Below are positions 54,240 through 63,018 of a stretch of 64,000 bases of DNA, piece after piece. Numbering within the stretch: the stretch's first letter is position 1; every line of letters begins with the position of its first letter. The notes below the pieces were generated by a model. It was given only the letters and a program-made list of their open reading frames with translations, was not told where the DNA came from and ran no database searches. This DNA is from Bermanella sp047621325. Lineage in GTDB: Bacteria; Pseudomonadota; Gammaproteobacteria; Pseudomonadales; Oceanobacteraceae. The stretch lies in contig JBLHLT010000002.1 of assembly GCA_047621325.1 (NCBI GenBank), positions 1 to 64,000 of the forward strand. Reading direction: 5' to 3'. Both the position numbers and the translations under genes were made by a program.

Positions 54240-55289
54240 ATGCTCAACCCCTTGCTCAAAAGCATTATTTTGGCGTTATGCGTTGCCAGCAGTATTGGAA
54301 TCGCACATGCCGTTGAATTAAAACCGGGTCATCCTGTTGAATACGTAGTGAAAGACGGCGATACCTTGTGGGACTTATCACAAACGTTCTTAGAAGATGC
54401 TTGGTTATGGCCAGAAATTTGGCAGGTAAACGAGCAAATAGAAAACCCACATTTGATTTACCCAGGTGACACTATTGGCTTGGTCTACAAAGGCAAGCAA
54501 ATCAAAGTCACAGTGACCGAACGTTCCGCGGCGGCAAATGAGGTGATTAAGCTCACTCCGACGGCCCGCATTAGTGTTTTAGCCAGCGCAATTCCACCTA
54601 TCCCGATGACCGCCATTTCAAGCTTCATGACCAACAGTCGCATTGTAAAAAGTAAACAATTAAGCGGCGCACCTTATGTGGTGGCCGGTGATGATAATCG
54701 TATTTTGGCGGGCGGCGGCGGTAAAGTGTATGCCCGCGGGTTTGATAAAGGCGAAGAGCCACAAAGCGGTTACGGTATTTTTCGTAAGGGCCAAGTATTT
54801 GTAGACCCAGATACTTCAGAGGTTTTAGGTCTTGAAGCGCGTGAAGTCGGTGCTGGTTCTGTGCAGGCGTGGGATGGAGATGTTGCCACCTTGTCGCTGT
54901 CGAATTCCCGTGAAGAAGTCATGGCCGGTGACCGCTTGTTAGCCACCGAAGATCGCCAAGTGGTGGCTAACTTTGTACCAAGTTCTCCGCCAGATAACGT
55001 ATATGGTCGAATGATTGCAGTATTAGGTGGCGTGACTCAAATTGGCCAATACCAAGTAGTGGTGGTTAACCAAGGTGAGCGTGACGGCGTAACCGAAGGT
55101 AATGTGTTAGCGGTATATAAAGAAGGCAATACCATTATTGATCGCGTTACACGTCAAAAAGTGAAACTGCCGTCTGAGCGTGCTGGCCTTATGATGTTAT
55201 TCCGCGTATTTGATAAAGTGAGTTACGGCCTTATTTTAAGAGCAAAAGTGCCGTTATCCGTCGGCGATGAAGTGCGCAGCCCACAGTAA
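54240..55289 (+). CDS. Exported LysM-domain protein
   Basis: The signal peptide (1-24) is followed by a LysM module (YVVKDGDTLWDLSQTFLEDAWLWPEIWQVNEQIENPHLIYPG, cut here into its hallmarks GDTLWDLS and NPHLIYPGD), which binds peptidoglycan. The remaining ~250 residues have no enzymatic motif I can see. The gene sits between def and dprA as in pseudomonads, where the homologue is also uncharacterised. Confidence 0.85.
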   Translation: MLNPLLKSIILALCVASSIGIAHAVELKPGHPVEYVVKDGDTLWDLSQTFLEDAWLWPEIWQVNEQIENPHLIYPGDTIGLVYKGKQIKVTVTERSAAANEVIKLTPTARISVLASAIPPIPMTAISSFMTNSRIVKSKQLSGAPYVVAGDDNRILAGGGGKVYARGFDKGEEPQSGYGIFRKGQVFVDPDTSEVLGLEAREVGAGSVQAWDGDVATLSLSNSREEVMAGDRLLATEDRQVVANFVPSSPPDNVYGRMIAVLGGVTQIGQYQVVVVNQGERDGVTEGNVLAVYKEGNTIIDRVTRQKVKLPSERAGLMMLFRVFDKVSYGLILRAKVPLSVGDEVRSPQ

Positions 55290-55340
55290 TTATAAGAGTG
55301 AGGGCTAATATTTAAGCCCATCGCCTGATTCATTCAAAAA

Positions 55341-55374
55341 AGCCTTTGGTTAAAGTAACCAAGGGCTTTTTTTT
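55341..55374 (+). terminator. Intrinsic terminator after the LysM gene
   Basis: AGCCTTTGGTTA (55341-55352) pairs with TAACCAAGGGCT (55356-55367), one G-T pair, with a 3-base loop followed by seven T. It lies before dprA and overlaps the extended open frame of dprA, which argues for the downstream ATG. Confidence 0.92.
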
Positions 55375-55411
55375 GGCCCAATCACAGTCAATACAAAGGA
55401 ATCTGCGGGCC

Positions 55412-56536
55412 ATGGAATGGACGTCTCAACAATTAGCGTGGATCAACTTAGCGCTAGTGCCCGGTATTGGGCCGAAAACATTACAAAAATTATCAGCAGC
55501 GAATGTGACTTTAACGCAGATTTTTCAATTAGAAAAAGCCGAACTAAAGCACTTAGGCGTCAGCGAAAAAAGCGCTCAACATATCGCGCAATACCCACCA
55601 AATAATCCCAGTAAAAGTGTAGAAGCCGCCTTAACGTGGGCACAAATACCGAATCAGTATTTATTGACTCTAGACTGTGACGAATACCCCGATCGCTTAA
55701 AGCAAATTGCAACGGCACCACCGTTATTAATGGTGCGCGGTAACCTAAATGCGTTAAACCTCCCGCAGGTGGCCATAGTGGGTAGTCGATATCCCACCAG
55801 TAGCGGAGCCCAGCAAGCGTATGATTTTGCGCAGCAATTGGCGCACTTAGGTATTACCATTACCAGTGGATTAGCCCGAGGCGTGGATGCACTGGCCCAT
55901 CAAGGCGTGGTTGATGTAGGCGGCACAACGATTGGCGTGTTAGGCACAGGCATTGACGATATTTACCCCAAAGCCAATGTAAAGCTAGCGGAGCAAATAA
56001 TCGAAAAGGGCGCATTGGTTAGCGAATTTGCGTTAGGCGCAAAAGCCATGAAAGGGCATTTTCCTCGTCGTAACCGTATCGTCAGTGGTTTGAGCTTAGG
56101 GACATTGGTGATAGAGGCCACGCTAAAAAGTGGATCATTAATTACCGCCCGCCAAGCGTTAGAGCAAAACCGCGAAGTAATGGCGATTCCCGGTGCAATC
56201 CATAACCCGCAAAAATCAGGCTGCCATTATTTGATTCGCCAAGGGGCTAAATTAATTGAATCACCTGAGCAGATAATTGAAGAATTAAGTTTACAAATAA
56301 CCCAGCAAAATGGGGCACAAACACACGAAAAAGATTGCGGGCAACAAAATGATGCGCAGTTGGACTTGCAAGGTGAACAGCTAAAAGTGTACAGCGTGCT
56401 TGATTATGATGGCCTAGATATGGAAAGTTTAGTCAATAAAACAAGGCTGGATGTGGGTCAACTTTCTATGGTGTTAATGGAATTAGAACTGGCCGGTATA
56501 TTAACCCATGAGCAGGGAGTATACGCTCGCCGTTAG
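55412..56536 (+). CDS. dprA: DNA-processing protein DprA (Smf)
   Basis: This protein loads RecA onto incoming single-stranded DNA in natural transformation. The family N-terminus is MEWTSQQLAWINLALVPGIG at ATG 55412; the frame is open from 55346 but that part is a terminator. The Rossmann-like domain has VGSRYPTSSGAQQAYDFA, TSGLARGVDALAH, FPRRNRIVSGLSLG and SGSLITARQALEQNREVMAIPG. The C-terminal winged helix (about 330-374) is present. Length 374 residues is normal. Confidence 0.95.
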   Translation: MEWTSQQLAWINLALVPGIGPKTLQKLSAANVTLTQIFQLEKAELKHLGVSEKSAQHIAQYPPNNPSKSVEAALTWAQIPNQYLLTLDCDEYPDRLKQIATAPPLLMVRGNLNALNLPQVAIVGSRYPTSSGAQQAYDFAQQLAHLGITITSGLARGVDALAHQGVVDVGGTTIGVLGTGIDDIYPKANVKLAEQIIEKGALVSEFALGAKAMKGHFPRRNRIVSGLSLGTLVIEATLKSGSLITARQALEQNREVMAIPGAIHNPQKSGCHYLIRQGAKLIESPEQIIEELSLQITQQNGAQTHEKDCGQQNDAQLDLQGEQLKVYSVLDYDGLDMESLVNKTRLDVGQLSMVLMELELAGILTHEQGVYARR

Positions 56537-56601
56537 GCTAACCCTTGCATGAAAGCCTGAGCTTAGGTAACTTGCGCATTCTGTCCTTCAAAGCACACAC
56601 T

Positions 56602-57153
56602 ATGCGCTGGCCAATATATCAAGCAAGTAAAATTCTTCATAACGCAGGCGTCATCGCCTATCCAACTGAAACCGTTTGGGGTTTAGGTTGTGACCCGTTT
56701 AATGAGAGCGCATTAGCCCGTGTGATTCAAATAAAAAAACGCGATGCCCATAAAGGTTTAATTTTAGTTGCCGCCAGCATCGAGCAATTTGATTTTTTAC
56801 TGCACGACACTGATGCACACACCATTAAAACGTTAAAAGCCAGTTGGCCAGGTGCGGTTACATGGTTAGTGCCTCATAAGTGTCGTGTATCAACGTTAGT
56901 GCATGGGCAGTTTGATACCGTTGCTATACGAGTAAGCTCGCACCCAATGGTGCAGCAGTTATGTAAAGAATTTGGCGGCCCGATTGTTTCTACATCGGCT
57001 AATTTTTCGGGTAAACCAACGGTAAGAAGTGCGGTACAAGCGCAGGCTGTACTAGGTCAATATTTAGATTTTATTTTGTCAGGCCCAGTAGGGCTAGCAA
57101 ATGCACCCAGTCGCATTATAGACATGCAAACTGGGCGAGTGATTCGAGGGTAA
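56602..57153 (+). CDS. tsaC: Threonylcarbamoyl-AMP synthase TsaC (YrdC/RimN)
   Basis: This enzyme makes threonylcarbamoyl-AMP for the t6A modification of tRNA. ATG 56602 gives 183 residues starting MRWPIYQASKILHNAGVIAY, with PTETVWGLGCDP, KKRDAHKGLILVA and VSTSANFSGKPT. The frame runs upstream to a TTG at 56545 but the family starts here. It lies 65 bases after dprA. Confidence 0.94.
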   Translation: MRWPIYQASKILHNAGVIAYPTETVWGLGCDPFNESALARVIQIKKRDAHKGLILVAASIEQFDFLLHDTDAHTIKTLKASWPGAVTWLVPHKCRVSTLVHGQFDTVAIRVSSHPMVQQLCKEFGGPIVSTSANFSGKPTVRSAVQAQAVLGQYLDFILSGPVGLANAPSRIIDMQTGRVIRG

Positions 57154-57155
57154 CC

Positions 57156-58061
57156 ATGATTAATATAGACGCGGTAAAACAGTATTTATTAGCGCTGCAA
57201 GATAGTATTTGTGAGCAACTGGCCGAAGAAGATGGCGGTGCTACGTTCACCGAAGAAAATTGGTTACGTGAAGAAGGCGGCGGTGGGCGTACTCGCGTGA
57301 TGGCCAATGGCACGGTGATTGAAAAGGGTGGCGTGAATTTCAGCCACGTATTTGGTGATACGCTTCCGCCCAGTGCGACAGCAAATCGCCCAGAATTAAC
57401 CGGCCGTAGTTTTCAGGCAATGGGTGTGAGTTTGGTTATCCATCCGCATAATCCTTATGTGCCAACCAGCCACGCAAATGTGCGTTTTTTTGTAGCCGAA
57501 AAAGAAGGTGAAGAACCCGTTTGGTGGTTTGGTGGTGGTTTTGATTTAACCCCATATTACGGCAATGAAGACGACGTACGTGCTTGGCATCAAACAGCCA
57601 AAGACGCGTGTGATCCTTTTGGTGATGGCGTCTATGAAAAATATAAAAACTGGTGTGATGACTATTTTCATCTTAAACACCGAGATGAGCCACGCGGTGT
57701 CGGCGGCTTATTTTTTGATGACTTATATGAAGAAGGCTTCGATAAAAGTTTCGCTTTTATGCAAAGCGTAGGTGATCACTTCATCAAAGCGTATCGTCCA
57801 ATCATGGCGGCGCGTAAAGAGATGCCATTCGGTGAGCGCGAGCGTAAATTTCAATGTTATCGTCGTGGCCGCTATGTGGAATTTAATTTGGTATTTGATC
57901 GCGGAACCATCTTTGGTTTGCAAACCGGAGGGCGTACAGAATCGATATTGATGTCGTTGCCGCCAATTGTGCACTGGGATTATAACTGGCAGCCAGAAGC
58001 TGGCAGTCCAGAAGCCAAGTTATACACCGACTTTTTAGTGAAAAAAGATTGGTTAGCGTAA
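57156..58061 (+). CDS. hemF: Oxygen-dependent coproporphyrinogen III oxidase
   Basis: This heme-pathway enzyme decarboxylates coproporphyrinogen III to protoporphyrinogen IX with O2. The 301 residues include GGGGRTRVMANGTVIEKGGVNFSHV (key parts: GGGRTRVM, EKGGVNFS), HPHNPYVPTSHANVRFF, WWFGGGFDLTPYY and GLQTGGRTESILMSLPP. It starts 2 bases after tsaC. Confidence 0.98.
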   Translation: MINIDAVKQYLLALQDSICEQLAEEDGGATFTEENWLREEGGGGRTRVMANGTVIEKGGVNFSHVFGDTLPPSATANRPELTGRSFQAMGVSLVIHPHNPYVPTSHANVRFFVAEKEGEEPVWWFGGGFDLTPYYGNEDDVRAWHQTAKDACDPFGDGVYEKYKNWCDDYFHLKHRDEPRGVGGLFFDDLYEEGFDKSFAFMQSVGDHFIKAYRPIMAARKEMPFGERERKFQCYRRGRYVEFNLVFDRGTIFGLQTGGRTESILMSLPPIVHWDYNWQPEAGSPEAKLYTDFLVKKDWLA

Positions 58062-58098
58062 CCTTATTCACATTTTTTTAGCCACAGAGGCCAGTTGA

Positions 58099-58926
58099 GT
58101 GACCGACTTATATGCCGTAATGGGAAACCCCATTAATCATAGTAAAAGCCCGAGCATTCATGCTCAGTTTGCCGAGCAATCAAAACAAGACTTGGTCTAC
58201 AGTGCCATGCTTGTACCAACCGAAGGGTTTGAATCCGCTGTAAAAGCTTTTTTTAAGGGTTCAGGTAAAGGGTTAAACATCACCGTGCCCTTTAAAGAGC
58301 AGGCTTTCCAGCTGGCAACAACCCTCACCCCGCGCGCACAAACCGCACAGGCAGTGAATACCTTAAAGCTGCAAGAAGATGGCAGTATTTTGGGTGATAA
58401 TACTGACGGCGCAGGCTTGGTGCGTGACCTAGTAATGAATCAACATATCGAAATTACAGGAAAGCGTATTCTTGTCATTGGCGCAGGCGGCGCGGTAAGA
58501 GGTATTTTACAGCCGTTTTTAGAGCAAGACCCATCGCAGCTGGTAATTGTGAATCGCACCGTTGAGAAAGCAGAATTATTAGCCGACAGCTTTAAACAAT
58601 TTGGCAATATTGAAGCAAAGGCATTTGACGAATTAACCGCTTCATTTGATGTGATTATAAATGGCACATCGGCGAGTTTGGCAGGTGAGCTGCCGCCGTT
58701 ACCTGATGTGGTAGTGGCTAACCAGACAGCCGTATACGACATGATGTATAGCCGAGAGCTGACCCCCTTTTTAGGTTGGGCACAAAAGCTAGGCGCTAAA
58801 AAAATGATTGATGGTTTAGGTATGTTAGTCGAGCAAGCGGCGGTTAGTTTTGAGTTGTGGCGCGGCATTAAGCCAGACAGCATTGCAGTGCTCACAGACT
58901 TGCGTGAACAAATACAGGGTAAATAG
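58099..58926 (+). CDS. aroE: Shikimate dehydrogenase (NADP)
   Basis: This enzyme reduces 3-dehydroshikimate in aromatic amino-acid synthesis. The 275 residues start at GTG 58099 (TDLYAVMGNPINHSKSPSIH), with the catalytic Lys in NITVPFKEQAF, the Asp in GDNTDGAGLV and the NADP loop VIGAGGAVRG. It is the last gene of the dprA-tsaC-hemF-aroE group. Confidence 0.97.
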   Translation: MTDLYAVMGNPINHSKSPSIHAQFAEQSKQDLVYSAMLVPTEGFESAVKAFFKGSGKGLNITVPFKEQAFQLATTLTPRAQTAQAVNTLKLQEDGSILGDNTDGAGLVRDLVMNQHIEITGKRILVIGAGGAVRGILQPFLEQDPSQLVIVNRTVEKAELLADSFKQFGNIEAKAFDELTASFDVIINGTSASLAGELPPLPDVVVANQTAVYDMMYSRELTPFLGWAQKLGAKKMIDGLGMLVEQAAVSFELWRGIKPDSIAVLTDLREQIQGK

Positions 58927-58956
58927 ACAAACCTGTTATTACAAAGATGCAGACAT

Positions 58957-58994
58957 AAAAAAAGCACCGAAGGAAAACCCTAGGTGCTTTTTTA
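58957..58994. terminator. Bidirectional terminator
   Basis: AAAAAAGCACC and GGTGCTTTTTT pair around a 14-base loop, with T runs in both directions. It separates aroE from the convergent small gene at 58996. Confidence 0.85.
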
Positions 58995-58995
58995 T

Positions 58996-59181
58996 TTAGC
59001 TGTCTAAATCCCAGTAATCATCGAGCTGCATTTTTTTGCGCTCAAGGTGTGCTTCAATCGCACGTCGTGCAACAAGCTTGGCCGATGCCTCGCTCTTTTT
59101 GCACACCACGATATTTCCTTTCTTATCAAAATTAACCAACTCTTCGCTTGCTTGGTCTTTGATGACTGCAGTTGCTTCCAT
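58996..59181 (-). CDS. Small conserved protein, PA3496-like
   Basis: The 61-residue product MEATAVIKDQASEELVNFDK... ends with ARRAIEAHLERKKMQLDDYWDLD. The C-terminal RRAIExHLExxxxxxxDYWD pattern resembles the PA3496 family of small pseudomonad proteins, so I name it that way with moderate confidence. AAGGGTGATCC precedes the ATG. In the gap to hexR there is only a possible 32-codon frame (59297-59395). Confidence 0.65.
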   Translation of the reverse strand: MEATAVIKDQASEELVNFDKKGNIVVCKKSEASAKLVARRAIEAHLERKKMQLDDYWDLDS

Positions 59182-59296
59182 GGATCACCCTTTTGATTAC
59201 CTGTCTTAAGACGGCTTATTGTTATTTGTAAAGGTGACAACAGCATGACAATAAACGGCTCAAAAAACAATCATTTAACCTCACCAAAAGGAGTAG

Positions 59297-59395
59297 ATGA
59301 ACATTTATAAGAGTATATTATTAGTTTTTTGGTTGTTATTTGGTCGGTTTTTCGTTGTGGCGAAGGGAACTAATGCTCTTTTTTACTTTAGCTAA
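59297..59395 (+). CDS. Possible 32-residue membrane peptide
   Basis: The frame MNIYKSILLVFWLLFGRFFV... has one hydrophobic stretch, with AAAAGGAG just before its ATG. Its 3' half is antisense to the hexR stop region. It is too short to judge from sequence alone; nothing else supports it. Confidence 0.2.
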   Translation: MNIYKSILLVFWLLFGRFFVVAKGTNALFYFS

Positions 59396-60202
59396 GTGTT
59401 CATCAAACTCAGGGCCTTTACGTTGCGCAACGCCTACGGCTAAACAATCAATCACTAATAAGTGGGCAATACGTGAAGTCATAGGTGTAAAAACATCGGT
59501 GTCTTCTTTGATATCCACATGAATGGGCAGGTCTGCTAGATCACTAACCGGCGTATTTGGCGGCGATAAGCTAATCACATGAGCGCCCTGTTGCCGCGCA
59601 ATCTCCATTGAATGCAGTAAATCTTTAGTGCGGCCACTTTGACTAATGGCGACCACCACATCGTCTTTTTGTAGCGTAACCGCCGACATACATTGCATGT
59701 GCGGGTCAGAATAAGCCACCGTGGCAAACTGTAATCGGAAAAATTTATGCATGGCATCCATGGCCACGGCACCGGATGCACCAAAGCCATAAAATTCGAC
59801 GCGCTTGGATTTGTTTAACGCGCCAATAGCCGCGGCGACTTGTGCCGAATCTAAAAAATTACGGGTGGTAATAATTTGATTAATGCTGGTGTCGAATATT
59901 TTTTTGATGATGTCAGAGCTAGTGTCATCTTCTGCAATGGCGAATTGGCCAAGGCTATGATGCACCGTGTTACTTTGCGCCATGCGCACTTTAAACGCTT
60001 GGAATCCGTTTAACTCTAATGCGCGGCAAAAGCGGACAATAGTCGGCTCGCTCACCATGGCCTCTTGCGCTAAATCTACAATGCGCATGTGAATCACCGC
60101 TTCCACATTATTGAGCACGTACTGCGCAACCTTAACCTCAGACTTACGCATCTTGGGTATGGCTTGGCGAATTTGATCAAAAAAGGGGTTTTGATGGGGC
60201 AC
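59336..60202 (-). CDS. hexR: HexR-type RpiR-family transcriptional regulator
   Basis: HexR represses sugar catabolism genes in pseudomonads and relatives, using KDPG as signal. The 288 residues show an N-terminal RpiR helix-turn-helix (VVDLAQEAMVSEPTIVRFCRALELNG-like, here IVDLAQEAMVSEPTIVRFCR) and a SIS domain (VEFYGFGASGAVAMDAMHKFFRL, VVAISQSGRTKDLLHSME in part). The start is GTG 60202. The usual neighbours zwf and edd are not here; the gene is divergent from uvrD. Confidence 0.85.
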   Translation of the reverse strand: MPHQNPFFDQIRQAIPKMRKSEVKVAQYVLNNVEAVIHMRIVDLAQEAMVSEPTIVRFCRALELNGFQAFKVRMAQSNTVHHSLGQFAIAEDDTSSDIIKKIFDTSINQIITTRNFLDSAQVAAAIGALNKSKRVEFYGFGASGAVAMDAMHKFFRLQFATVAYSDPHMQCMSAVTLQKDDVVVAISQSGRTKDLLHSMEIARQQGAHVISLSPPNTPVSDLADLPIHVDIKEDTDVFTPMTSRIAHLLVIDCLAVGVAQRKGPEFDEHLAKVKKSISSLRHNEKPTK

Positions 60203-60276
60203 TGTAGGCTCACTTCATACTTTGCCGAGAGTATAGCCTAAAGTCTTTTGTGACCAGAAGTGTTAATACAATACAC

Positions 60277-60292
60277 TGTAAGGATGGACAGT
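60277..60292. promoter_or_regulatory. LexA box upstream of uvrD
   Basis: CTGTAAGGATGGACAG has the CTGT-N8-ACAG form of the LexA operator. It lies 61 bases before the uvrD ATG, in the shared region with divergent hexR. uvrD is SOS-controlled in E. coli, which fits. Confidence 0.85.
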
Positions 60293-60353
60293 AATCACTG
60301 CAAGCATCGCCATGCTCAGATATAATGCCCGCTCATTTGCAAGACACCGTGTT

Positions 60354-62555
60354 ATGGACGTTACCGAACTTTTAGACGGGTTAAATCCCGAACAGCGCGA
60401 AGCAGTTGCTTCACCGTTAAATCATCAATTGGTTTTGGCCGGAGCAGGCTCGGGTAAAACACGCGTGTTGGTGCATCGTATTGCATGGCTGATGCAAATC
60501 GAGCACATCAGCCCAGGCTCAATTTTGGCGGTAACGTTTACCAATAAAGCCGCCAAAGAAATGCGCCATCGAGTTGAAGAATTAACCGGTATTAGTCCGC
60601 GTCATTTATGGATTGGCACATTCCACTCGTTGGCACATCGCTTACTGCGCACTCATTGGAAGCAAGCCAGTCTGCCAGAAAATTTTCAGGTTATTGATAG
60701 CGACGATCAACTGCGTTTAATTAAACGTATCGTGCGTGCTATGAACATTGATGAAAATACCTATCAGCCCAAACAAGCCCAGTGGTACATCAACGAACAA
60801 AAAGATGAAGGCTTACGCGCCGCGCACATTCAACCGTTTAACGACGAATGGGCACAAACCATGGTCACTATTTACGGTGCCTACGAAGAAGCGTGTCAGC
60901 GTGCGGGCATGGTGGATTTTGCCGAGTTATTATTACGCGCACACGAACTATGGTTAAACCAGCCTGCCGTTTTAGCGCAATATCAAAATCGATTCCGTTA
61001 CATCCTAGTTGACGAGTTTCAAGATACCAACAGTATTCAATACGCATGGTTACGTGTATTAGCGGGCAAAGTGGTGCCGGTGATGGCAGTAGGTGATGAT
61101 GACCAATCTATCTACGGTTGGCGTGGCGCGCGTATTGAAAATATTCAGCAATTCACCAAAGACTTTAGCGGCTCGCAACAAATCAAGTTAGAGCAAAATT
61201 ATCGCAGCACCAGCAATATTCTTAATGCAGCCAACGCCGTCATTGATAACAACCCATCGCGTTTAGGGAAAAAATTGTGGACCAATGGCGAAGCGGGCGA
61301 ATTGATTTCACTTTACAGCGCCTTCAATGAACAAGACGAAGCACGTTTTATTTGTGATGAAATTGAAACATGGAAAAAAGCCAACCCCAATAAGCGTTAC
61401 GAACACTGCGCCATCTTGTATCGCTCAAATGCCCAGTCTCGCGTATTAGAAGAAGCCTTCATTCGCACAAGTTTGCCGTATCGTATATATGGTGGCCAAC
61501 GCTTCTATGATCGCTTAGAAATTAAAAACGCCATGGCGTATTTACGTTTATTACTTAACCGTCATGATGATGCCGCTCTTGAGCGTGTCATTAATGTACC
61601 CACGCGTGCCATTGGTGAAAAAACCGTACAGCAGTTGCGCTCGTTCGCTCGTGAACATGGCACCTCGCTTTGGCAGGCACTAGAACAAAGTATTCGCCAA
61701 AAACTATTAACCCCTCGTGCCATTACCTCACTAAGCAAATTTGAAGAACTGCTTGATGAAATGGAAGTGAGCACACAAAACATTGAACTGCATGAACAAG
61801 TAGATCATGTGATTCAAAACAGCGGCTTGATCGAACATCATCAAAAAGAAAAAGGCGAAAAAGCCCAAGCCCGTTTAGAGAACTTAGACGAGCTAGTCAC
61901 TGCCGCCAAAAGTTTCGACCCAGAAGCCATGCAAGAAATTCCACCAGAGGGTGAAGAAGCCGTTTCTTACTCATCACCCATGGCCGCGTTTATTGACCAA
62001 GCAGCATTAGATGCCGGTGACTCACAAGCGGATGAATTTGAAGACAGCGTACAAATGATGACGCTGCACAGTGCAAAAGGCTTGGAATTCCCATTGGTAT
62101 TTTTAGCCGGTGTCGAAGAGGGCTTATTCCCCCATAAAATGTCGGCAGATGACCCAAACCGTTTAGAAGAAGAGCGCCGATTATGTTACGTGGGCATTAC
62201 CCGTGCCATGGAAAAACTGGTGATGACCTACGCCGAAAGCAGACGTCTACACGGCCAAGAAACCTTCAATTCACCATCGCGTTTTATTCGTGAAATTCCA
62301 AAAGAATATTTACAAGAAGTGCGTTTAAAAAGCACCGTGAAAAAACCAGTGTCGAATTACTTCAGCACCCAAAGCGCCAAAGAAGCCACAGGCTTAAACA
62401 TTGGTCAGCGTGTATGGCACGACAAATTTGGGGAAGGTGTCATCTTAGATATGGAAGGGCAAGGGCCACAAACGCGCCTACAAGTATCGTTTGATTTTGA
62501 TGGCACCAAGTGGCTTGTTTCAGCGTATGCAAACTTAAAGCCTATGGATGAATAA
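60354..62555 (+). CDS. uvrD: DNA helicase II (UvrD)
   Basis: This SF1A 3'-to-5' helicase acts in nucleotide excision and mismatch repair. ATG 60354 gives 733 residues starting MDVTELLDGLNPEQREAVAS, like E. coli UvrD. Motifs are GAGSGKT (30-36), VDEFQDTN, GDDDQSIYGWRGA, QNYRSTSNIL and MTLHSAKGLEFPLVFLAGVEEG (cut). The C-terminal Tudor-like part GQRVWHDKFGEGVILDMEG is retained. The frame is open from 60312 but that is upstream of the family start. Confidence 0.98.
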   Translation: MDVTELLDGLNPEQREAVASPLNHQLVLAGAGSGKTRVLVHRIAWLMQIEHISPGSILAVTFTNKAAKEMRHRVEELTGISPRHLWIGTFHSLAHRLLRTHWKQASLPENFQVIDSDDQLRLIKRIVRAMNIDENTYQPKQAQWYINEQKDEGLRAAHIQPFNDEWAQTMVTIYGAYEEACQRAGMVDFAELLLRAHELWLNQPAVLAQYQNRFRYILVDEFQDTNSIQYAWLRVLAGKVVPVMAVGDDDQSIYGWRGARIENIQQFTKDFSGSQQIKLEQNYRSTSNILNAANAVIDNNPSRLGKKLWTNGEAGELISLYSAFNEQDEARFICDEIETWKKANPNKRYEHCAILYRSNAQSRVLEEAFIRTSLPYRIYGGQRFYDRLEIKNAMAYLRLLLNRHDDAALERVINVPTRAIGEKTVQQLRSFAREHGTSLWQALEQSIRQKLLTPRAITSLSKFEELLDEMEVSTQNIELHEQVDHVIQNSGLIEHHQKEKGEKAQARLENLDELVTAAKSFDPEAMQEIPPEGEEAVSYSSPMAAFIDQAALDAGDSQADEFEDSVQMMTLHSAKGLEFPLVFLAGVEEGLFPHKMSADDPNRLEEERRLCYVGITRAMEKLVMTYAESRRLHGQETFNSPSRFIREIPKEYLQEVRLKSTVKKPVSNYFSTQSAKEATGLNIGQRVWHDKFGEGVILDMEGQGPQTRLQVSFDFDGTKWLVSAYANLKPMDE

Positions 62556-63018
62556 TTTTAAATTGTAGAAGTCGCGCCCCGCGCGCGATACCAAGTAACT
62601 AATTAGAATCCCTACGAAACGATAGGCAGTGATTGCTCTTATATCCACATAAATGGTTTTAGAAAACAATCAGTAGTGCATGTCAAACAGGGAAGTGCAT
62701 ATGAAGATAGAAAACATAAAAACCTTTGTTGGCTTGAGTTTATTGGTGGGTGGTATTTGTGTGCTTTAGAATTGGTAGTCATTTTTTCGAAAAAGACAAT
62801 CAACTTTAATTCACTGATGGGTGGGCATGTAGGCGGATCAATTCGCCATGACAATGACTAATACATGCGTGGGAGGGTGCTTGCGCGCGAAAAAATTACT
62901 CGACCAAACTTATCGCGCGCAATACCCAAAGCATACGCATAGCGTAAGGGGCACACTGGCGCCCTCCCACAAAAAAATGATTAAAAATATAACACTAAAA
63001 TAAAAAGGAGATTATTCA
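62556..63018. other. Intergenic region with no supported gene
   Basis: This 463-base gap holds the split REP-like palindrome at 62869-62970 and a possible degenerate REP-like segment at 62565-62590 (GTCGCGCCCC then GCGCGCGATA). A 22-codon signal-like frame (MKIENIKTFVGLSLLVGG..., 62701-62769) ends at TAG and has no homologous continuation that I can see. I see no tRNA or other RNA gene. Confidence 0.5.
62869..62970. repeat. REP-like palindrome interrupted by a 36-base insert
   Basis: The left arm 62869-62890 (starts GTGGGAGGGTGC) pairs with TCGCGCGCAA at 62913-62922 and GCGCCCTCCCAC at 62959-62970. Between these two right-arm pieces lie 36 extra bases, beginning TACCCAAAGC, that include a small palindrome-like TACGCATAGCGTA. 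The other copies have no such insert. Confidence 0.8.

Noticed and set aside
55346..55411. N-terminal extension of DprA from 55346
   Set aside because: It would translate through a strong terminator hairpin; the family N-terminus is at ATG 55412.
59004..59270. An 88-codon minus-strand frame overlapping the 61-residue protein
   Set aside because: The alternative frame lacks family features; the 61-residue product has a good ribosome-binding site and a recognisable C-terminal pattern.
62676..62861. A 61-codon frame and a 22-codon signal-like frame between uvrD and the TRAP gene
   Set aside because: The longer frame has no motif or ribosome-binding site; the short one stops after its hydrophobic stretch without a mature domain.
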